Position numbers and translations under genes: made by a program
Shown: piece by piece, positions 25,488-34,235 of the stretch
How the letters are laid out: each line of letters opens with the position of its first letter
Numbering within the stretch: the first letter of the stretch is position 1
NCBI GenBank assembly: GCA_934096805.1
Contig: CAKOMW010000001.1
Span: 1 to 64,000, forward strand
Source: an uncultured Bacilli bacterium
Lineage (GTDB): Bacteria > Bacillota_I > Bacilli_A > RF39 > UBA660
DNA: 64,000 nt
Direction of reading: 5' to 3'
Notes under the pieces: model-generated
Told to the model about the DNA's origin: nothing
Databases searched by the model: none
What the model saw: the letters and a program-made list of their open reading frames with translations, nothing else

Positions 25488-26867
25488 TTAATAATCACAG
25501 TTTCCTGGGGTTCTTGGGAATGGGATTACGTCTCTTATGTTGTCTACTCCGGTTAAGTATATTAGCAGTCTTTCAAAGCCCATGCCGAATCCTGAATGGT
25601 AGCATCCTCCGTATTTACGTAGATTACAGAACCATTCGACTGTTGTTTCGTCGACGTTCATTTCTTTCATTCTTGAAATTAATTTGTCGTAATTTTCTTC
25701 TCTTTGTGAACCTCCCATTAATTCTCCTGCTCCTGGTACTTCAAGGTCTACGGCAGCAACTGTTTTGTTGTCGTCGTTTAGTTTCATGTACCAAGCTTTT
25801 ATGTCTTTAGGCCAATTGGTTATGAATACAGGACCGTTGAAGTATTCGGTTATGTATTTTTCGTGTTCTTTGGCGATGTCGTCATCATAGCTTGGTTCAA
25901 ATTCCCATTTTATGTCTGCTTTTTTTAGGATGTCTATTACGTCGTGATGGGTAATTCTAGTGAATTTTGATGTTGTTAGTTTTTCTAGTTTTTCTTTTAG
26001 GCCTTTTTGAACGAATTTATCAAAAAATTCTATTTCATCAGAGCATTTTTCTAACACTTTTGTTACAATGTATTTTAGCATTTCTTCTTCGATGTCCATT
26101 AGTCCTTCTAAATTGCAGAAGGCTATTTCTGGCTCGATCATCCAGAATTCATTGGCGTGAACTTTGGTGTTTGAGTTTTCGGTTCTAAATGTTGGACCGA
26201 AGGTGTAGATTTTTTTATAGGCCATAGCGAAGGCTTCACCATGAAGTTGACCTGTTCCGGTTATGTAGGCTTGTTTGCCAAAGAGATCTTTGCTCATGTC
26301 GACTTTGTTGTCTTCGGTTTTTGGTAGATTGTTTAGGTCAAGGGTTGTGATTTTAAACATTTGGTCACTACCTTCACAGTCAGTGGTTGTTATAAGTGGT
26401 GTGTGGGCGTAGACGTAACCTCTTTCTTGAAAGTATTCATGGATGGCCATGGCTGTTATGCTTCTTACTCTAAAGATAGCATTGTATAGATTTGTTCTTG
26501 GCCTTAGGTATGCTTGTTCTCTTAGAAATTCGTTTGAATGTCTTTTAGGTTGGATTGGGTAGTCTTCTGGGCATGATCCTTCGAGTGTTATGTTTTTTAC
26601 TTTTATTTCAAAGTCTTGTCCTTTTCCTTGTGACTTTATTACGTATCCAATTACTGTAATGGCACTTCCAATATGATATTTTTGGATTTCTTCGAATTGG
26701 TCTAGGTTGTTGTCATATACTAATTGTACATGTTTAAAGTATGTTCCGTCTGAGAAGTCAATGAAGCCATATTCTTTTTGTTTACGATGATTTTTTATCC
26801 ATCCTTGTAGTTTTATTTCTTGATTCATTAGTTTTTCTATATTTTGATATAGTTCTTTTACGTCCAT
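25488..26867 (-). CDS. asnS: Asparaginyl-tRNA synthetase
   Basis: This class II synthetase charges tRNA-Asn. The N-terminal OB-fold includes LQGWIKNHRKQKEYGFIDFSDGT. The catalytic domain has FGPTFRTENSNTKVHANEFWMIEPE (motif 2) and GMGFERLLIYLTGVDNIRDVIPFPRTPGN (motif 3). At 459 residues it is the standard bacterial form. AAGGAGGA precedes the ATG, and a T-box leader with an AAC specifier candidate controls it. Confidence 0.96.
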   Translation of the reverse strand: MDVKELYQNIEKLMNQEIKLQGWIKNHRKQKEYGFIDFSDGTYFKHVQLVYDNNLDQFEEIQKYHIGSAITVIGYVIKSQGKGQDFEIKVKNITLEGSCPEDYPIQPKRHSNEFLREQAYLRPRTNLYNAIFRVRSITAMAIHEYFQERGYVYAHTPLITTTDCEGSDQMFKITTLDLNNLPKTEDNKVDMSKDLFGKQAYITGTGQLHGEAFAMAYKKIYTFGPTFRTENSNTKVHANEFWMIEPEIAFCNLEGLMDIEEEMLKYIVTKVLEKCSDEIEFFDKFVQKGLKEKLEKLTTSKFTRITHHDVIDILKKADIKWEFEPSYDDDIAKEHEKYITEYFNGPVFITNWPKDIKAWYMKLNDDNKTVAAVDLEVPGAGELMGGSQREENYDKLISRMKEMNVDETTVEWFCNLRKYGGCYHSGFGMGFERLLIYLTGVDNIRDVIPFPRTPGNCDY

Positions 26868-26885
26868 ATAGGTTCCTCCTTGTAA

Positions 26886-27098
26886 AAAAAATCAATACTG
26901 ATAGGAGCGTTTTATCGCGGTACCATCCTTATTGATTACTTATTTTATATAACGGTTTTGCCCGGCTTATCCTACTTTTTTTCAGATAAACATTCAGTAG
27001 TGTTATACTATTAATCTTGATTGTTGGCTTTCACCTTTTCCAACTCGCTTCGAATTAGTTTTTAATAGTACGTGTCTACGTCATCAATTTATGTATTA
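26886..27098 (-). promoter_or_regulatory. T-box riboswitch leader of asnS (likely Asn specifier)
   Basis: The minus strand carries the T-box core GGATGGTACCGCG (near 26916-26928) and the AACCGTTAT element also seen ahead of aspS. The Stem I loop is GGTGAAAG, and the terminator arm is ATCAATA/TATTGAT followed by a T run. AAC at 27004-27002, followed by AC, fits an Asn specifier codon. The rest of the 412-base gap 26868-27279 holds the promoter and nothing else I can support. Confidence 0.88.
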
Positions 27099-27127
27099 AT
27101 TTTATATCATTATATTTAGTTTGTCAA
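27099..27127 (-). promoter_or_regulatory. Promoter of the asnS T-box transcript
   Basis: TTGACA (27122-27127), a 17-nt spacer and TAAAAT (27099-27104) on the minus strand. Confidence 0.7.
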
Positions 27128-27279
27128 TTAGTTAGATGCTAGTTTTGTTTCATATCTTTATTATTTATAGTTATTATTAGAAAAATCAGGCTTGCGATAA
27201 AGATTAAGAAACTTCCTAGGAGTGAGTATTTTGTGCATTGTTTTTTCTTATTTAAGCATATTAATTGGCTGTTTTTTTA

Positions 27280-28863
27280 TTAAAATATGCCTAGTATTTC
27301 ATCTTCTTTAACGTCGATGTTTAAGTAATTGGATTGTTTGCCAAGTCCAGGCATTGTTTGGATATCGCCGGTTAGAATTGTTATTATTTTAACGCTGTTG
27401 TTTATTTTGTAGTTGTTTATTGTTATATCAAAGTCTTTAGGATATCCTAAGAGCTTTGGGTTATCTGTTATGCTATATTGAGTTTTTGAAATACATATTT
27501 TATAATCTTTGAAGTTTTGATTTAGGTTTTCTAATTCTTTTTTTAGTCCTTTTTTATATTTTACATTTTTAGCTTGATAGAATTTTTTACAGATGTTTTC
27601 TATTTTTGTTATTATATCATCGTTTTCGTTGTATAGGTTTAGTTTTTTTGTGTTTGGTTTGTTTGCGAGCTTGGTTACTGTACTTACTAATTGTTCGTTG
27701 TTTTTAGGACCGTTGTTATAGATGTCGCTTATTGCAAATGGAGTGTCTTCTTGTTTACAAAAGTTTTTTACGTATTCTATTTCTTCATCTTTATCGTCTT
27801 TGAATTTATTTAAGACTACTAGAATGTTGTCGTTGGCCATTTTCATTTTTTCAATGTGGAATTTTAGGTTTTGAATTCCTTTTTTTAAATTGTTTTCTCC
27901 ATTGTATTTTAGACTTCTTATGGTTGATGTTATTATTATTAAATCAGGATATATATCTGCTTCTGGGCATTTGATGTCTAGGAATTTTAAAGCTCCCATG
28001 TCACTTCCAAATCCAGCTTCGGTTATAGTATAGTCTGATAATGACATTGCTAGTTTTGTGGCAATTATTGTATTGCATCCGTGAGCAATGTTGGCGAATG
28101 GTCCTCCATGGATTATGGCAGGATTTTGATATAAGGTTTGAACTAGGTTGGGTTTTATTGCGTCTTTTAGAAGAGCTAGGACCGCTCCTTCACATTTTAA
28201 GTCTTTTAGATAAATGTATTTTCCTTCTTTATTTGTTCCAATTATTATGTTTTTTATTTTTTCTCTTAGGTCTTCAAAGTCTTTTGCTAGACAAAAAATC
28301 ATCATTAGTTCTGAGGCTGCGGTTATTGTGAAGTGGTCTTTTCTATCTTTTAGAGTTACTTCTCTTAGGGCACGGTCGTTTAGGTCTAGGCATCTTTGAA
28401 AGATAACTTTTTCTATTTGAAGTTCATTTCCAAAATGGATGTGATTGTCTATTATTGATGCAATTAAATTGTTGGCACTTGTTATGGCATGGAAGTCTCC
28501 ATTAAAGTGAAGGTTTATGTCGTTTGAAGGCATTACTTGAGATAGGCCTCCTCCGGTTGCTCCACCTTTTATTCCGAATACTGGTCCTAGCGAAGGTTCT
28601 CTAAGGGCAAGTATGGCTTTTTTCTTATGGTAGTTCATGGCATCGCATAAACCTATTGAAAAGGTTGTTTTTCCTTCTCCATACGGGGTTGGGTTGGTGG
28701 ATGTTACAAGTATTAATTTTGATTTTGGTTCATTTTTTTGTTCATTTATTTTTGCCTTGTATGTTCCATATAGTTCAATATCATTTTTTTTAAGGCCTAT
28801 TTTTTTGGCAACTTTTTCTATTGGCAACAGTTCAAACTGTTTTGTTATTTCGTAATCAGTCAT
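27280..28863 (-). CDS. fhs: Formate-tetrahydrofolate ligase
   Basis: This enzyme makes 10-formyl-THF from formate, THF and ATP, feeding one-carbon metabolism. The nucleotide-binding loop PYGEGKTTFSIGL (about 56-68) is followed by LREPSLGPVFGIKGGATGGG, MPSNDINLHFNGDFHAITSANNL and AGFGSDMGALKFLDIKC, all family hallmarks. The 527 residues are slightly short of the usual about 556, with the loss spread over loops and the C-terminus. AAGGAGAT precedes the ATG. It stands alone; folD is not adjacent. Confidence 0.95.
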   Translation of the reverse strand: MTDYEITKQFELLPIEKVAKKIGLKKNDIELYGTYKAKINEQKNEPKSKLILVTSTNPTPYGEGKTTFSIGLCDAMNYHKKKAILALREPSLGPVFGIKGGATGGGLSQVMPSNDINLHFNGDFHAITSANNLIASIIDNHIHFGNELQIEKVIFQRCLDLNDRALREVTLKDRKDHFTITAASELMMIFCLAKDFEDLREKIKNIIIGTNKEGKYIYLKDLKCEGAVLALLKDAIKPNLVQTLYQNPAIIHGGPFANIAHGCNTIIATKLAMSLSDYTITEAGFGSDMGALKFLDIKCPEADIYPDLIIITSTIRSLKYNGENNLKKGIQNLKFHIEKMKMANDNILVVLNKFKDDKDEEIEYVKNFCKQEDTPFAISDIYNNGPKNNEQLVSTVTKLANKPNTKKLNLYNENDDIITKIENICKKFYQAKNVKYKKGLKKELENLNQNFKDYKICISKTQYSITDNPKLLGYPKDFDITINNYKINNSVKIITILTGDIQTMPGLGKQSNYLNIDVKEDEILGIF

Positions 28864-28946
28864 AGTTTCATCTCCTTTTTATTTATTATATCATATTTGA
28901 TTCATTTTTTTCTTATTTGTAGTATAATATAGATAATTTTATTAAT

Positions 28947-29006
28947 TGCAACTTATTTTATACAAAATGATAATGGTTTTTGGTAGTGCAACTAATATTA
29001 TTTATA
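28947..29006 (+). repeat. Direct repeats near the promoter of the HTH-membrane gene
   Basis: TGCAACTTATTTTATAC (28947-28963) and a variant starting TGCAACTAATATTAT (28987) are spaced 40 nt apart. The second overlaps the spacer of a plausible promoter (TTGGTA-17-TATACT). They could be operators for the HTH protein just downstream. Confidence 0.4.
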
Positions 29007-29032
29007 CTATAATTTGGGTGGAGGTGAAGAAA

Positions 29033-30397
29033 ATGAGGTTTTGTGATAAGTTACTTAATCTTAGAAAAAAGAATAATTTTTCTCAGGAACAACTTGCAGA
29101 AAGGCTTGGTGTTTCTAGACAGTCTGTTTCCAAATGGGAAAGTGGCGGTACCTATCCTGATATGGAAAAAATGATTTTATTGTGTGAAATTTTAAATTGT
29201 ACTTTAAATGAATTGATGGATGATGGCATTATTGATGATGGAAATAAGGAAATTAGTAGATTTCATTTTGGGGATTGGATGCATGATTTTTTTAAGTATA
29301 TTACTAATACTTATAATATGTTTTGTAATATGAAGTTTAAGGATAAAATCAAATGTCTTCTTGAAATGATTTTTATAGGATTTATTATTTGGATTTTTGG
29401 TTTAATTGTTTTTAGCATTTTTAATAGTTTAATATTTGATTTGTTTTTGAATATTCCTAAAGTTGGCTATATAATTGATGCTGTTTTTGAGAAGGTCCTT
29501 ACTTTGATTTTATTTGTTTTAGGAGGGGCATTGTTTCTTCATTTGTTTAAGATTAGATATTTGGATTATTTTGTTACAATTGAAGATAAGAATGTGAATA
29601 ATCAAGTAGTTGAAGCGCCGGTTTTTGAGGGTGAGACTTCGAATGTTTTGGGAAATAGAAAGCAAGAAAAAATTATTATAAGGGATCCAAAGCATTCGTC
29701 ATTTAGCTTTTTTGATGGTTTAGCAAAGGTTGTTGTCTTTGGTATTAAGATTTTTGCCTTTTTCTTAGGATTAACTTTCGTTTTTGCTTTTATTGGTTTT
29801 GTTTTTACTTTAGGTTTAACTGGTCTTATGTTGAAATATGGAGTTATTTTCTTGGGATTTTTCCTTTTTGTTCTGGGACTAGTTGTAATAAGTTATTTGA
29901 TTGTAAAGTATATTTATGATTTTATTTTTGACAGAAAGCATCATTATAAAGGAGGATTTATTGTACTTATTTCTAGTTTTATTGTTATTGGAATTGGAAT
30001 GGCAATTAGTTTTAATGAGTATATAGGATTTGAACGTTTGAAGGATAATTCGGATTTAGAATATGTTACTGATACTTTGAATATTGATTTTAATTCTGAT
30101 ACTAGGATTTATAATTATAATGATGTAGTTATTGATAATAAATTAGATAATGTAAAAGTGGAAGTAAAGCATTTAAAGAATGTTGATTTTAGTTATAAAA
30201 CTAGTAACGATTTGGATTATAGTGATTATTATTATTTCTATAATGAAGGAGATTTTTTTGATAATTTTAATTTGTTACTTAGTGATCTAAAGAATAAGAA
30301 AATAAGAGATTATAGTTCTTTCTATGAAATGGAAGTTAAGTTGTATTTATCTTATGATAATTACAAGAAATTGATTAAAAATAATAGTTATGAGTAG
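29033..30397 (+). CDS. XRE-type regulator fused to a multi-pass membrane domain
   Basis: The ATG at 29033 follows GGAGGTG by 7-8 nt; the frame further upstream lacks a binding site. Residues about 1-65 form a Cro/C1-type helix-turn-helix (LLNLRKKNNFSQEQLAERLGVSRQSVSKWESGGTYPDMEKM). Several hydrophobic spans follow (about 105-175 and 230-325), and a polar C-terminal region of about 110 residues, probably outside, rich in Asp, Asn and Tyr. Such HTH-membrane fusions may sense envelope state and regulate locally. The two direct repeats upstream suggest self-regulation. A terminator (GAGTAG/CTACTC plus T run, 30390-30413) follows. Confidence 0.8.
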   Translation: MRFCDKLLNLRKKNNFSQEQLAERLGVSRQSVSKWESGGTYPDMEKMILLCEILNCTLNELMDDGIIDDGNKEISRFHFGDWMHDFFKYITNTYNMFCNMKFKDKIKCLLEMIFIGFIIWIFGLIVFSIFNSLIFDLFLNIPKVGYIIDAVFEKVLTLILFVLGGALFLHLFKIRYLDYFVTIEDKNVNNQVVEAPVFEGETSNVLGNRKQEKIIIRDPKHSSFSFFDGLAKVVVFGIKIFAFFLGLTFVFAFIGFVFTLGLTGLMLKYGVIFLGFFLFVLGLVVISYLIVKYIYDFIFDRKHHYKGGFIVLISSFIVIGIGMAISFNEYIGFERLKDNSDLEYVTDTLNIDFNSDTRIYNYNDVVIDNKLDNVKVEVKHLKNVDFSYKTSNDLDYSDYYYFYNEGDFFDNFNLLLSDLKNKKIRDYSSFYEMEVKLYLSYDNYKKLIKNNSYE

Positions 30398-30413
30398 TTT
30401 TTCTACTCTTTTT
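30389..30413 (+). terminator. Terminator after the HTH-membrane gene
   Basis: The hairpin GAGTAG/CTACTC is followed by six T, and overlaps the stop region of the gene ending at 30397. Confidence 0.75.
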
Positions 30414-30429
30414 TCATATAGTTTATTAT

Positions 30430-31101
30430 ATGAGATGTATGGATAGTAAACTTGGTTTTGGTAAAACTAATAAATTAGGTATCTTTGATATTATGTGGCT
30501 TTATGTTTTTGGAGGCTTTACAGGATTTGTCTGTGAGACTTTATTTCATCTTTTGAAGTATCATGAGTTTGTTAATAAACAGGGTATGCTTTTTGGTCCT
30601 TTTAAGCCTCTTTATGGTTTTGGTGCGATTGTAATGTTTATTATTTATAGAAATGTTAAAAGAAAAAAACACAGTTTTGTTTTTTTATCTGGTATTGTTT
30701 TAGGTAGTGTTTATGAATATTTTGTTAGTTTTTTTGAGGAAAAGTTTTTAGGTTTTAATTCTTGGTTGTATTCAGATGGACCGTTTGTTATAAATGGTCG
30801 TGTTTATATTCCTTATTGTCTATTATGGGGATTTATTATTTTGTTTTTTTATCTTATTATTCCTTGCTTGAAGGGACTTTATCGAAGATTTATTAATCAT
30901 GAATGGTTTTATTGGGTTTCTATTGTTGCTTTTGTTTTCATGTTATTTAATTTAATTCTTACTTTGTTTGCTGTCTCTAGGTATGTGGATAGGTGTAATA
31001 ACATTGATGCTCAGACTTTTATAAGTAGAAAGGTTGATAGTTTATATGATGATAGTTTTATGAGGAAAAGATTTCCTAATATAAGGGCTGCAAAGGATTA
31101 G
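30430..31101 (+). CDS. CmpB-family putative membrane protein, second copy
   Basis: The 223 residues have about five to six membrane spans and the same pattern as the protein at 24093-24809: GGFTGFVCETLFHLL, MLFGPFKPLYGFGAIVMF, FFEEKFLGFNSWLYSDGPFVINGRVYIPYCLLWGF and a C-terminal KRFPNIRAAKD. The start is ATG 30430 or 30439; neither has a good binding site, and it begins only 17 nt after a terminator. It is probably expressed by read-through from the HTH-membrane gene or from an unseen promoter. Family function unknown. Confidence 0.75.
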   Translation: MRCMDSKLGFGKTNKLGIFDIMWLYVFGGFTGFVCETLFHLLKYHEFVNKQGMLFGPFKPLYGFGAIVMFIIYRNVKRKKHSFVFLSGIVLGSVYEYFVSFFEEKFLGFNSWLYSDGPFVINGRVYIPYCLLWGFIILFFYLIIPCLKGLYRRFINHEWFYWVSIVAFVFMLFNLILTLFAVSRYVDRCNNIDAQTFISRKVDSLYDDSFMRKRFPNIRAAKD

Positions 31102-31110
31102 AACATAATA

Positions 31111-31141
31111 AAAGATATTAACTTTTTTTGTTAATATCTTA
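31111..31141. terminator. Bidirectional terminator
   Basis: The stem AAGATATTAAC/GTTAATATCTT encloses a T-rich loop, between the convergent genes ending at 31101 and 31146. Confidence 0.8.
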
Positions 31142-31145
31142 GTAA

Positions 31146-31592
31146 TTATTCGTCATCTTTTCTTGGTGGATATTTCTTTTTTTCTTCCATCATGTATTGG
31201 GTTACTTTAGTTTCTACTTCATCTAACGATGCTTTGCTTAAGTTTGTGACTACTACTAGTTCTTTTATAGTGTCTATTTTTATTTTGCCCCAGAATAGTC
31301 CAGCGATTACCGTCAAATCATTAAACATGTCTGGTGTTATTGAATATAGGAAGTAACCAAATAGGAGTCTATCTTGAGCAATAATTAGTCTTTTATTGGT
31401 AATTACGAATACTGATGTTGATATTATATCATACCAGTTGTCGTTTCTTTGTCCTGTAAATACGTATAAAACTTCTTCATCATAGTTTAGATGTTTTTCT
31501 GCTATTTTACAGTGATTTTTCAATCTCCAAGCTACAGTCGATGGGTATCTCTTTTTAAATGCTAATGCTTGTTTATAGATATTATTATTCAT
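31146..31592 (-). CDS. Bacterial PH-domain protein
   Basis: The 148 residues contain the pattern of short bacterial PH-like proteins: EEVLYVFTGQRN, then FVITNKRLIIAQDRLLFGYFLYSI, then KIKIDTIKELVVVTNL. No membrane span is present. The ATG overlaps the stop of the upstream thioredoxin-like gene (TAATG), so the two are co-translated. Binding partner unknown. The C-terminus is charged (EEKKKYPPRKDDE). Confidence 0.7.
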   Translation of the reverse strand: MNNNIYKQALAFKKRYPSTVAWRLKNHCKIAEKHLNYDEEVLYVFTGQRNDNWYDIISTSVFVITNKRLIIAQDRLLFGYFLYSITPDMFNDLTVIAGLFWGKIKIDTIKELVVVTNLSKASLDEVETKVTQYMMEEKKKYPPRKDDE

Positions 31593-32362
31593 TATTCAAC
31601 CACCTTATTTTTTTGTAAGAATGAAATTAATTCATTAGTATCAACGTATCCACTTAGGACGTCTATTCTTTTGCCGTCTTTATATAGGAAATTAAGCGGG
31701 GTTCCCCAATCTTCTTCGTCAAAATATTTGTCGCTTTTATATAGTTGTTCTCTTTGTTTTTCTGTTATGTCTTCACGAGCTAGGTCTACGTAGTATACGT
31801 TGAATTCTTTTTCTTTTAAAGCTTCATTTATTGATTGTTTAAACATTGTACAATAACTACATTGATTGCTTCCGATGAACATAAAGTGATATCCTTCTGA
31901 TTTTATTATTTCTAAGTATTCGTCGATACTTACTTCAATGTATTTTCTTTCAATAGCACCTTTTTTCATTAGTCCTTGTAGTAGTTTGTAGTCTTTATAA
32001 GTTTTATCTTCATATGAGTATGTTTTTTTCTTATTTTCGTAAATAGCAAGGGATGTAGTTTCTTTGTCTAATGTTTCTTTTTTTTGATTATCTGTTAAAT
32101 CTTCAGTGTTTACAAAGTATGATGATAAGTTGCTTGTTTTTACTACTTCTAGTACGTTATTATATGCTGTACTGTCTGTTTCTCCAAAGTAAACTATAAA
32201 TTCCTTTCCTTCTTCTTTTAATTCTGTATATTCTTGATAAGTTATTTCTTTTAAGGGTTTTTTAGTTAAACATGCGCCAAGAATTATTAATCCTATTAAT
32301 AGTAGCACTACTATTCCTACGAATATAACTGTATTTTTGTTTTTATTTATGAATTTTTTCAT
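31592..32362 (-). CDS. Membrane-anchored thioredoxin-fold protein with one CxxC site
   Basis: The ATG at 32362 follows AAGGAGGT; the longer frame to 32392 does not. The 256 residues have one N-terminal membrane anchor (about 10-32) and an extracytoplasmic part of two thioredoxin-like modules. The first (EGKEFIVYFGETDSTAYNNVLEV) lacks the active-site pair. The second (YHFMFIGSNQCSYCTMFKQ) has CSYC and a probable cis-Pro in WGTPLNFLY. It may act as a surface disulfide oxidoreductase. The partner gene encodes a PH-domain protein. Confidence 0.75.
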   Translation of the reverse strand: MKKFINKNKNTVIFVGIVVLLLIGLIILGACLTKKPLKEITYQEYTELKEEGKEFIVYFGETDSTAYNNVLEVVKTSNLSSYFVNTEDLTDNQKKETLDKETTSLAIYENKKKTYSYEDKTYKDYKLLQGLMKKGAIERKYIEVSIDEYLEIIKSEGYHFMFIGSNQCSYCTMFKQSINEALKEKEFNVYYVDLAREDITEKQREQLYKSDKYFDEEDWGTPLNFLYKDGKRIDVLSGYVDTNELISFLQKNKVVE

Positions 32363-32457
32363 TTTGATACCTCCTTGTGTTAATTTTATCATTTTTTGTG
32401 TGTTAAGTAAAGTTAAATCATTTAATATGCGCTTTAAAATTAGAAAATCTGGTGTAA

Positions 32458-32487
32458 AAAAACATTAGGTTGTTTGCCTAATGTTTC
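32458..32487 (-). terminator. Terminator after the DUF975 gene
   Basis: The stem AAACATTAGG/CCTAATGTTT is followed by T on the minus strand. Confidence 0.8.
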
Positions 32488-32513
32488 GATTTGTATTTTT
32501 ATTATTATATTTT

Positions 32514-33191
32514 TTATTCTTGTGTTATTGGTTGTTCAATTGTAGTTGTTGTTTGATTTTTTACTTGTCTTAATTTTTCATAGTAAATAGTAATTGCTGT
32601 TTGATAATATGGTATTATCCATATTAATAGTATCCCTAATGTTAGCATGCATAGTAAAAACCATCCAAAGAAACTGAGTACAAAAACAAATAAATCGGCT
32701 TTGTAACCTTTCATCATGTTCCAACTTTTTTTAATTCCGTCTAGAGCATCTGTTACTTGTTCATCTGCCACTAAGTAATTGAACATTGTAAATCCTAGTG
32801 ATAATATGATACCTGGAACTATTAATAAAACGAACCCTATGCTTGTAAATATTGTAATTAAAATGTAACCCAGAAGTACTGTGCCCCAACTATCTTTTAA
32901 CACTGATAGTGCTTCATTTAATGGCATAAATTTTCCTGTTCTTACAAAGTTAATCATATATTTTATGTATCCTACTATAAATAGTGCTTGAAGCATTGAT
33001 ATTATAAAGTTAACTATGTATCCAGCATTGGTGTTAGTTCCATTTGTGTTTGTTAATGGTACTCCAAGTAGTTCAATTGCATATGTTATTACGAATATTA
33101 TTATCGTCATTAATATTAATGGCATTAGAATATTCCATTTATTGCCTTTGTATTTTGCTTTGGCTTCTTCTTTAATTTGTTTCCTGTCCAT
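32514..33191 (-). CDS. DUF975-family membrane protein
   Basis: The 225 residues start with the basic MDRKQIKEEAKAKYKGNKW signature of DUF975, followed by about five to six membrane spans. Also present are SIGFVLLIVPGIILSLGFTMFNYLVADEQ and a helix with GIKKSWNMMKGYKADLFVF. The function of this widespread Firmicute family is unknown. AGGAGGT precedes the ATG. It is a single-gene unit ended by the terminator at 32458-32487. Confidence 0.85.
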   Translation of the reverse strand: MDRKQIKEEAKAKYKGNKWNILMPLILMTIIIFVITYAIELLGVPLTNTNGTNTNAGYIVNFIISMLQALFIVGYIKYMINFVRTGKFMPLNEALSVLKDSWGTVLLGYILITIFTSIGFVLLIVPGIILSLGFTMFNYLVADEQVTDALDGIKKSWNMMKGYKADLFVFVLSFFGWFLLCMLTLGILLIWIIPYYQTAITIYYEKLRQVKNQTTTTIEQPITQE

Positions 33192-33315
33192 AATTTTACC
33201 TCCTATAGTTTAATTATATACTTTGTAACAAATAAAAGTCAATAAATATTGTTTTTCCTATAAAGTAAGGACTTTTTTTTGTTTTTTATTTTGTGTTTGT
33301 AAGATGAAAAAATAA

Positions 33316-33353
33316 AAACTGACAGATAGATTTTATTTTCTATTTGTCAGTTT
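33316..33353 (-). terminator. Terminator after the DUF1540 gene
   Basis: The stem AAACTGACA/TGTCAGTTT (33316-33324 and 33345-33353) has a T-rich tail on the minus strand. Confidence 0.7.
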
Positions 33354-33359
33354 ATTTTT

Positions 33360-33533
33360 TTATTGTTTTTTTCTTTCGTCCAATTTGTAACTAGAACATA
33401 TTGTTTCATCTTTTTCTGTTGCTTCTTCATCTTGATTTTTGACTTCTATTTCTTCTAGATTACACATATCGCTATCGCAGTTGCAGTGTTCACATGAATG
33501 AACATCACATTTTATTGTTTGTTTCTTTTTCAT
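33360..33533 (-). CDS. DUF1540 small cysteine-rich protein
   Basis: This 57-residue gene starts at ATG 33533 with a GGGTGAT binding site and ends at TAA 33360. The pattern CDVHSCEHCNCDSDMCNLEEIEV with a distant Cys (ETICSSY) matches the DUF1540 layout (paired Cys, a middle Cys before an I-x-V strand, and a last Cys), so it probably binds a metal ion. Such proteins are common in spore-forming Firmicutes, but their role is unknown. It lies between the DUF975 gene and the desulfurase pair. Confidence 0.8.
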   Translation of the reverse strand: MKKKQTIKCDVHSCEHCNCDSDMCNLEEIEVKNQDEEATEKDETICSSYKLDERKKQ

Positions 33534-33563
33534 TTTATCACCCTTATTATTATTGGCGATATT

Positions 33564-34235
33564 TTATTTTTTATACTTTAGTCTTATTAATTTTGAGAAA
33601 CTCGCTATAAATGGAAGAACAGGAGTTCCACTTCGATAAATTGTTGTAGACTTTCCTCCATGAAATAGTGGCTCCAAAACAATGTTTTTGTTTTTTATTA
33701 GACAACCGAACCCTTCAAGTTCTTTGTCTTCGATTGTTATCAAGTCAATATCATTGTAGTTTAGTGTTTCATAATTATTTGATATATCTGTATGATAGTA
33801 ACATTTTTTATTTTTTAAGAAGTCGATTATTTCGTTTTTGTTTGTGGCATTTGAAATGCTTACTAGAACTGTATTGTTGTCAATTAGTTCATTTAGTTCG
33901 TTGATGTCTATTTTATTGTTTTTAAGTTTTATTGTTTTTATTTCAAGTGATGAATTTTTTAATGGCAATGATATTGTGTCATCTGTGTTTTCGGAAATTA
34001 TTACATTTTTGTTTTTATGTAATTTGTCTAATCCAAAAATCACTAAATTATTTGATTCGCATCTACCACTGGTGTAGATTACTTCTTTGTTTTTTAGATT
34101 TAGTGTTTGAAGAATTTGGTTTGTGGATGCATTTTCAAGTTGTTTTGATTTTGTTCCTAGTTTATGAAGTGAGTTGCTGTTTCCTATAAAGTCTTGGGAT
34201 ACTTTTATAAATGTTTCTAGTATTTCTTTATTCAT
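33564..34235 (-). CDS. Half-length cysteine-desulfurase-like protein, probably non-catalytic
   Basis: The 223 residues align with the large domain of NifS/IscS enzymes: NSNSLHKLG, IYTSGRCESNNLVIFG (versus FTSGATESNN), YYHTDISN and LFHGGKSTTIYRSGTP. Where the PLP lysine motif SHK-x-x-GPKG should be, it reads IEDKELEGFGCLI. The C-terminal domain, including the catalytic Cys loop, is missing. GAGGTGAT precedes the ATG, which overlaps the end of the full-length desulfurase. An intact frame, tight coupling and conserved surface motifs argue for a working partner or scaffold rather than random decay; that is inference. Confidence 0.7.
   Translation of the reverse strand: MNKEILETFIKVSQDFIGNSNSLHKLGTKSKQLENASTNQILQTLNLKNKEVIYTSGRCESNNLVIFGLDKLHKNKNVIISENTDDTISLPLKNSSLEIKTIKLKNNKIDINELNELIDNNTVLVSISNATNKNEIIDFLKNKKCYYHTDISNNYETLNYNDIDLITIEDKELEGFGCLIKNKNIVLEPLFHGGKSTTIYRSGTPVLPFIASFSKLIRLKYKK

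Noticed and set aside
27142..27280. Small minus-strand ORF after fhs with a clear hydrophobic stretch (LLGSFLIFIASLIFLIITI)
   Set aside because: No ATG, GTG or TTG start with a binding site in frame, and it overlaps the asnS promoter region.
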